From positions 83,089,472 to 83,153,471 of the forward strand of contig CM060707.1 of the NCBI GenBank assembly GCA_030686995.1: a stretch of DNA of 64,000 nucleotides. Direction: 5' to 3'. Below the pieces are notes generated by a model. The model ran no database searches. It had not been told where the DNA came from and saw only the letters and a program-made list of their open reading frames with translations. This DNA comes from Artemisia argyi (lineage: Eukaryota; Streptophyta; Magnoliopsida; Asterales; Asteraceae). Position numbers and translations under genes: made by a program. This document shows, one piece after another, positions 59,103 to 64,000 of the stretch. How positions within the stretch are numbered: the stretch's first letter is position 1; every line of letters starts with the position of its first letter.

Positions 59103-60050
59103 AAAACACGTTGGTATCATCAAAATATACCCACTTCAATCCGACACAAAATTCCTGTCAGCATTAACTCACATGAAATCACACTATAACAAGCCCTAAT
59201 CCATGTAATTAATAATTAGGCCCCATCATTAATTATTAGGGTTTCTTTCCAGATTTTTAGGTCACGTAACACATGGTTCATTAAGATTAAAATATCAGGT
59301 CAAGGGCGTGAGTAACAAATAGATAGGAATAACCAAAACAGAAAAATAAAGTCGACACATATAGGTTATAATTCCATGATTTATGTAGCGTTTTAAAGTG
59401 TTTTTCAAATTCAAATACAACGCGCCCACAACCATCATATTTGTTTGATCATTAAGGTTTGTATTACATGCTTATTTTCTGATTATACATCATAATAAGG
59501 TGTCGAATGGGTGAAGGAACAAAAGAGGTGAAGTGTTACCTTAGGAAGAAAATAACGAGACCAAAAGAGAACCCAACCAAACCCACGAATACAACACAAC
59601 CAAACCAAGGATCACACGATCAAAATCAGTCCAATCTTCTTCTTCCAAGCTTCTTGAGGGCTGAACAAAGTGACAATGGAGGCTGCTAGGGTTTTATTAT
59701 TATTATTTTTTATGCGTATGGAGTGAGAGGGGAACAAAACCGGTCTCCTTCTTTTTTTTAGTGGGTTTCGAATGGGCTAGGCCTAGGGAGTTCATGGATT
59801 AAGTGAAATGGGCTTATGTTGGTTTGTATATGGATTTTAGTTGACGTAACAAAAGAAAAGGCCCAAAACGAAAGTCGACGAAACGTTAATGGTTCCTTCG
59901 TAATTTATTTATGTCATACAATTACTTTGGGGTTCTAAAATATTCAAAGATTTCTAAAATGACGTTTCATTATGATTTTATAGGTCTATGGTTACTTCGT
60001 TTAATTTTATTCATATTTTTAAATAATCTTCCTCGTAACTTCGAAAAATC

Positions 60051-63000
60051 TCAATTTATACGGAAAATTAGGGTTACGGATTTTAGAGTTTTACAACTCT
60101 TCCCCTCTAAAAAGAAAATTTCGCTCGCGAAATTGCAAAAAAATGAAGCAGAGACATAACAAATCATAACTAGCATGAAAACTTGGTTTCTCATGACCCT
60201 TCCTTGTCGATCTAAAATGGTTTCCGTTTCACACAAAAGGAAACATATCAGGTGGTGTTAATTTCAAATGAATAGGGTGTCGCATGAAAAGAATGATAGG
60301 GATATCCCCTCGGAAGAGATACATGGAAAATTTTATGAACATGCGACAGCTGAGGAGGTAGAGTTAGACGATCGGAAACCTCCCCCAAAATGTACAAGAA
60401 TCTCAAACGGTCCAATAATCGAGGACTAACCCACAAAATGTTACTTTTCCAAATTATCAAACAATCATGCCTCCAATATGACCTTCCCAAGCATTCTCAT
60501 AAACAATCCAAATTCGGTTCCACATGATTCAGATCCTTATTCAAATAAATCATAATGTAACGGCGAAATGTATAAGTAGTAAAACATATGTGTACACCTC
60601 CATATGAACTTTGGCATATATGCAAATAGAATACAATTCAATCGATAACATCGGACGGTAGGAAGCTCTACAACGAACCCTACGATCATTATCAAAATAC
60701 AGAGATCAACAAACATATCTCGAGGATCCAAACATATCAAATCGTATGGCGGGAAGGCAGATCAAACGTGTAGGTCAAAAGAACCTAAAGTCTTACTAAT
60801 CGCAGATGTCGCCAATGGAAACAGAAATCTAAGGCTTCTCCAAGGCACTCCTCAAGATATCCTATGAACATAATAAGTGCACTTATATGACGTCAGTATT
60901 ATCACGTTGGCCAGACGTCATAATACTAGCATCACATAATATGCCCTCATGATGGTCATACTCTATCTCAAGTCGTGAATCAAAATCTACAAACCGCCTA
61001 ACAGTCCAACTACATCCTAGGGTTGGCCCGAATCAAACATTACTCGCGGAACAAAATCAGAGAAACATATCGTACAAATAACGTAATGGAATCTAGTAAG
61101 CAGCAAATAAAGCACGTCGTCAAAAACATCAGGTGTTCCATAATTTGTCAAAATTCTCATAACAAAATCATCATCCAACATACGTGGAGTGAACACAGAA
61201 CGGAATTACTAACAGAGAACCTAAATCAATCAAAGGATCTTATCATCAGGTATGGAAACTTAAGTGGGATAAGCAGAAGTGAAATACGTCATCAATAATT
61301 TCATCCTTCACATGATCAATTCATTCAAACATAAGTGTTTGCTTCAAAATTCGTCCATTCACATACATGATTTCAAAATTTCTTCCAAGTCCGAGTAGTC
61401 TGTCTACGCTTGTCCATCTGATCATAAGGTGAAAAGGAATTGTAAAATTGAGTCTGGCCCCTCAAGCCTTCGGCACCTCTTCTTGAAATTGTGGTGTAGT
61501 AACGTGAATCTTTGACATGATCACTGTGCATCCTTCCATCCGCAAATCTGCTTCTTCTATCAATTCATCTTAGTACAACTAAAATGAATAGAGAAGTAAG
61601 ACTGTGTGTCTTCGACAGGTCTTCTAGCATAGTTTGAAATTCGCCAACTCGATTACATTCTCCTACTACTCTTATACAAGGTTTCTAACTCCGATAACAG
61701 TCTTCAATCTTGGTCCTTTTGTGGGAAACTCTGTCTTCATAGGATTCATGGTAGTGTTGTCTACTACGATCTCTGAACACCAATCAAATTTTCTCTTCCA
61801 GAACAAAGGGTCATTCTAACTTAATACAAGCATGATCTCTATGTTTTTCCTTCGTCTCTAAAAACAACACAATGCCATACTATGACAATTTGTCCAAATA
61901 CTCGCGAAAACATGATTATATTAGCCAATACAATTGGCATCATTAAAGCTCATAATGATCACAACGAGTACGAAAACAGCTTTAGGAATCGTCTTAAGGA
62001 AACTTCATATCCACTTCACATCACCTATCTTCTTCTTCACGAATAAAACTGAAATACTTCACGGAGGTTACTCTTGGTTAGTCAACCCCTTCTTAGAAAT
62101 TCTTGTGGTTGCTTCTTCGGTCTTTCAAATCAAATGAGGCCATCTGATACGGAGTTTCAAAAGTAGACCGAGATCAATCATTGATACACGGAAAAGGATA
62201 AAAATTACGGATAGTGATATGGTTAAGTTCACGATAGTCGATATGTCGCTGCATACTTCCCTCCTTCTTCTTCATAAACCAACAGAAGTATCTCAAGAGA
62301 AACATTGGGGTGAACAAATTCATATTCCATCAGCTCCTTCAATCTCTCGTCTTCTATGGCACCATGATTTCGTCAAATAAGATCAGTTCAATGCCAACTC
62401 TACTTCCAAGCTGGAGGGAAAATACCATGAGGTTCATCATAGAACATCAGAAAATTTTTGTACGACAAAATAGTTCCAATTCCAGAGCTTTCCAAGAATG
62501 GATACTAATAGGTGTCAGGAGAACTTAACAATCAAATGAGATCGGGGTCTTTGCTTCGATAGCAGAATAAATCTTACCAGATTTATGTGGTTGAGAAACA
62601 TCATAACAGAAATGGAATGAAGCAGATTGCTAAAGGTCACATATCGGATACGGTAGTCTATGGCATATTATGAGGAGTCAGCCAATCCGTAACCAGAAGA
62701 CTACAAAATTAAATATATCGAAAGTAAATGGATTCATAGAACGAATACAGTCGTCAAACCAGACAGATAGTTCATATATCAGAGTCAAGTACATGGTTCA
62801 TCAAAGTATTGAGATAGATAAGCGAACAATTCAAAGTGTTAGAATCTTGTCTAGCTCCTTAGCATAAGTGACAAGTAGAGTGTATATCATTGGTAATACG
62901 AACATCGTATAATTGTCAAAAGTGAGATGCATGGGATATCGGTTGTCAGCATCATCATGCTTAGTTAGCAAATTCATACTGAGATAATAATTTCATCATA

Positions 63001-63600
63001 TCCTTCCAAAGGAACTGATTGGCAAACATAGTTCATAATTCGAAGGGAGGGAACAAATCTTCCTATATCCGTGGTTAATAATTACCAAGGTTCTCATAGA
63101 AGTAGAAATGGATTATGTAGAGTCAAGTAGTATCAGATGATACATTTTATATTCAGCATAAGTAATGAATTCACTGAATGTGTCAAACACATTATGGTTG
63201 AACGACCTTCCGAATGGTCGTAAAAGGTATCAAATTGTTTATCAAACAAATCGGAAATGGAGATCCAAATCAGAGAGTGAAACTTAAATGGTGCAAGGTA
63301 TCCATGTAGTTTCCGAGGTATTCCAAACTTACCTGGTTACTAAGCTTAGGTTGCAAAACTTTCTAATCTTCGAATCAAAAGTTCTTATAAGGCTTAACTA
63401 AGGGCAGAGGCACGAATCAGAGTGATGTGGAAGCAATGCTACTTGCATAGATGCCCTAGTCTACCCATTCCTCACCGGAAATAACTTAAGTTCCTATGGG
63501 CAGATCCTAAAGCAAATTCTAAAAGGTTGTCATATGAGCGCCTACAGTGGAAACTTAATGGTCCAAACTTCACTGGTCAAGGTTTAATGTACTACAAGTC
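60051..63600 (-). pseudogene. Chromovirus gag-pol polyprotein, heavily decayed
   Basis: On the minus strand, near 62290-62230, KKKEGSMQRHIDYREL is the RT block that reads KKKDGSMRMCIDYREL in intact elements. Near 60400-60250, GEVSDRLTLPPQLSHVHKIFHVS is the segment after integrase. ILDRQGRVMRNQV at about 60220-60180 matches the chromodomain region, which in intact elements helps target integration to heterochromatin. ISFLEGKSCK-like residues run into the polypurine tract. No long frame survives, and gag, protease and integrase cannot be delimited by eye; the limits are set by the LTRs. Small plus-strand ORFs in this stretch look like chance. Confidence 0.7.
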
Positions 63601-63625
63601 GCAGCCTGGTCTCTAATACCATAAT

Positions 63626-64000
63626 TGTAACACTCCAACCCGAAAAGGGTAGAAGTGCCACATTATGGTGACATATCAAAGCAAATACAAGCGTACAACA
63701 TAAGTAATACAAAATAATCTCAAGGGTTACAAAGGAAAATCTGAAATACAAGGTTACAAAGGAACAACAATAAAATACTAAGTCTGAAAATGTAATCCTT
63801 CTAGTCATCTCTAGTCCAGAATAGCTATCAAGGTAAAAGCCTTCTAAGCCCAAAAGTATTCTCCACTCATAACCCAACTTCCTACTAAAACCTGCCACAG
63901 GAAAAGAAATGCGGCTGAGCTTAAAAATCCCAGTGAACAGATAAAAACAAATGAAAACTAATAAACAAAGGAAAACGAAAGTGAATGCGAAATGAGTCCA
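63626..64000 (-). repeat. 5' LTR of chromovirus, partial
   Basis: TGTAACACTCCAACCCG onwards repeats 54873-55250 with few differences. It continues past the right edge. Confidence 0.85.

Larger units (their letters stand above)
54873..60095 (-). repeat. 3' LTR of chromovirus, split by a solo LTR
   Basis: Ends are GTGTTACA (minus strand, at 54873) and TGTAAAAC (at 60095). Short direct repeats of the type GGTTCATAGCAAAGGTTC occur at about 55910-56000 and TTTAGCAGGTTTCC-like units at about 56510-56660. No genuine ORF is seen. Confidence 0.8.
54873..64000 (-). mobile_element. Decayed chromovirus (Tekay-like Ty3/gypsy)
   Basis: The 3' LTR (54873-60095) is split by a solo LTR. Its own length is about 3.54 kb. 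It begins on the minus strand with TGTAAAACTC after the polypurine tract AGAGGGGAAGAGT (60096-60108). The 5' LTR starts at 63626 and leaves the window; its first 375 bases match 54873 onwards nearly perfectly. A primer-site-like TGGTATTAGAGACC lies beside it (about 63609-63622). The internal 3.5 kb is decayed gag-pol. Long LTRs, the primer type and a chromodomain relic support the Tekay clade. Confidence 0.8.

Noticed and set aside
60900..62900. Several plus-strand ORFs of 60-90 codons
   Set aside because: They lie antisense to decayed chromovirus pol on the minus strand and show no domain.

Overview
This window is repeat-rich nuclear DNA from a flowering plant. I found no single-copy host gene, rRNA or tRNA gene. 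Almost everything assignable is a transposable element, many of them nested. Several accessory ORFs and gag types look like retrotransposon proteins I associate with Asteraceae (the Tanacetum/Artemisia/lettuce group). That family assignment is from memory and is moderately confident at best.

Layout. 1-597: 5' end of a minus-strand LTR retrotransposon running off the left edge. 1092-1265: fold-back repeat. 1309-3033: small complete gag-only LTR element (TR-GAG type, TSD TTTAA). 4690-4985: possible MITE. 5032-6427: short copia-derived element with two 478-bp LTRs (TSD CAAAC). 6700-7150: broken PB1-like domain of MULE type. 8086-10489: minus-strand element of unknown family with telomere-like repeats and a 302-bp LTR that is almost entirely one palindrome. 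10490-12568: 5' LTR and broken gag of a Sirevirus-like copia element (copia-D). 12569-14692: 3' part of a LINE. 14693-18802: 3' LTR and accessory ORF of a second Sirevirus-like element (copia-B). 18803-22690: 5' half of a Tat-like gypsy element joined directly to copia pol sequence. 22691-42918: 3' half of a plus-strand copia element (copia-A).

Copia-A carries a long accessory ORF after pol. Its RNase H region is split by a tandem array, LTR-internal-LTR-internal-LTR (23234-35115), of a gag-only Athila-like element with one TSD (GTACC). Its 3' LTR is split by a solo LTR of the same broad group (40724-42108, TSD GTAAA). At or beside the end of that LTR sits a complete 9.5-kb pol-less Sirevirus-like element (copia-C, 42923-52433, TSD AAGAC) with gag and two accessory ORFs. 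54126-54526: short insert between two long TA microsatellites. 54873-64000: decayed minus-strand chromovirus with LTRs of about 3.5 kb, one split by another solo LTR (57427-59102, TSD AAAAC).

How the parts work together. None of the elements looks autonomous. The intact ORFs are gag-like (TR-GAG and both array copies) or unknown; all pol remnants carry stops or frameshifts. The most notable patterns are the palindromic LTR, the tandem array, a cluster of TGACG[C/G]CGTCA sites just upstream of the TATA box in three diverged LTR types, and LTR-like promoter modules upstream of accessory ORFs in the copia elements. Boundaries were read by eye. TSD-supported ones should be good to a base or two; truncation junctions are approximate.
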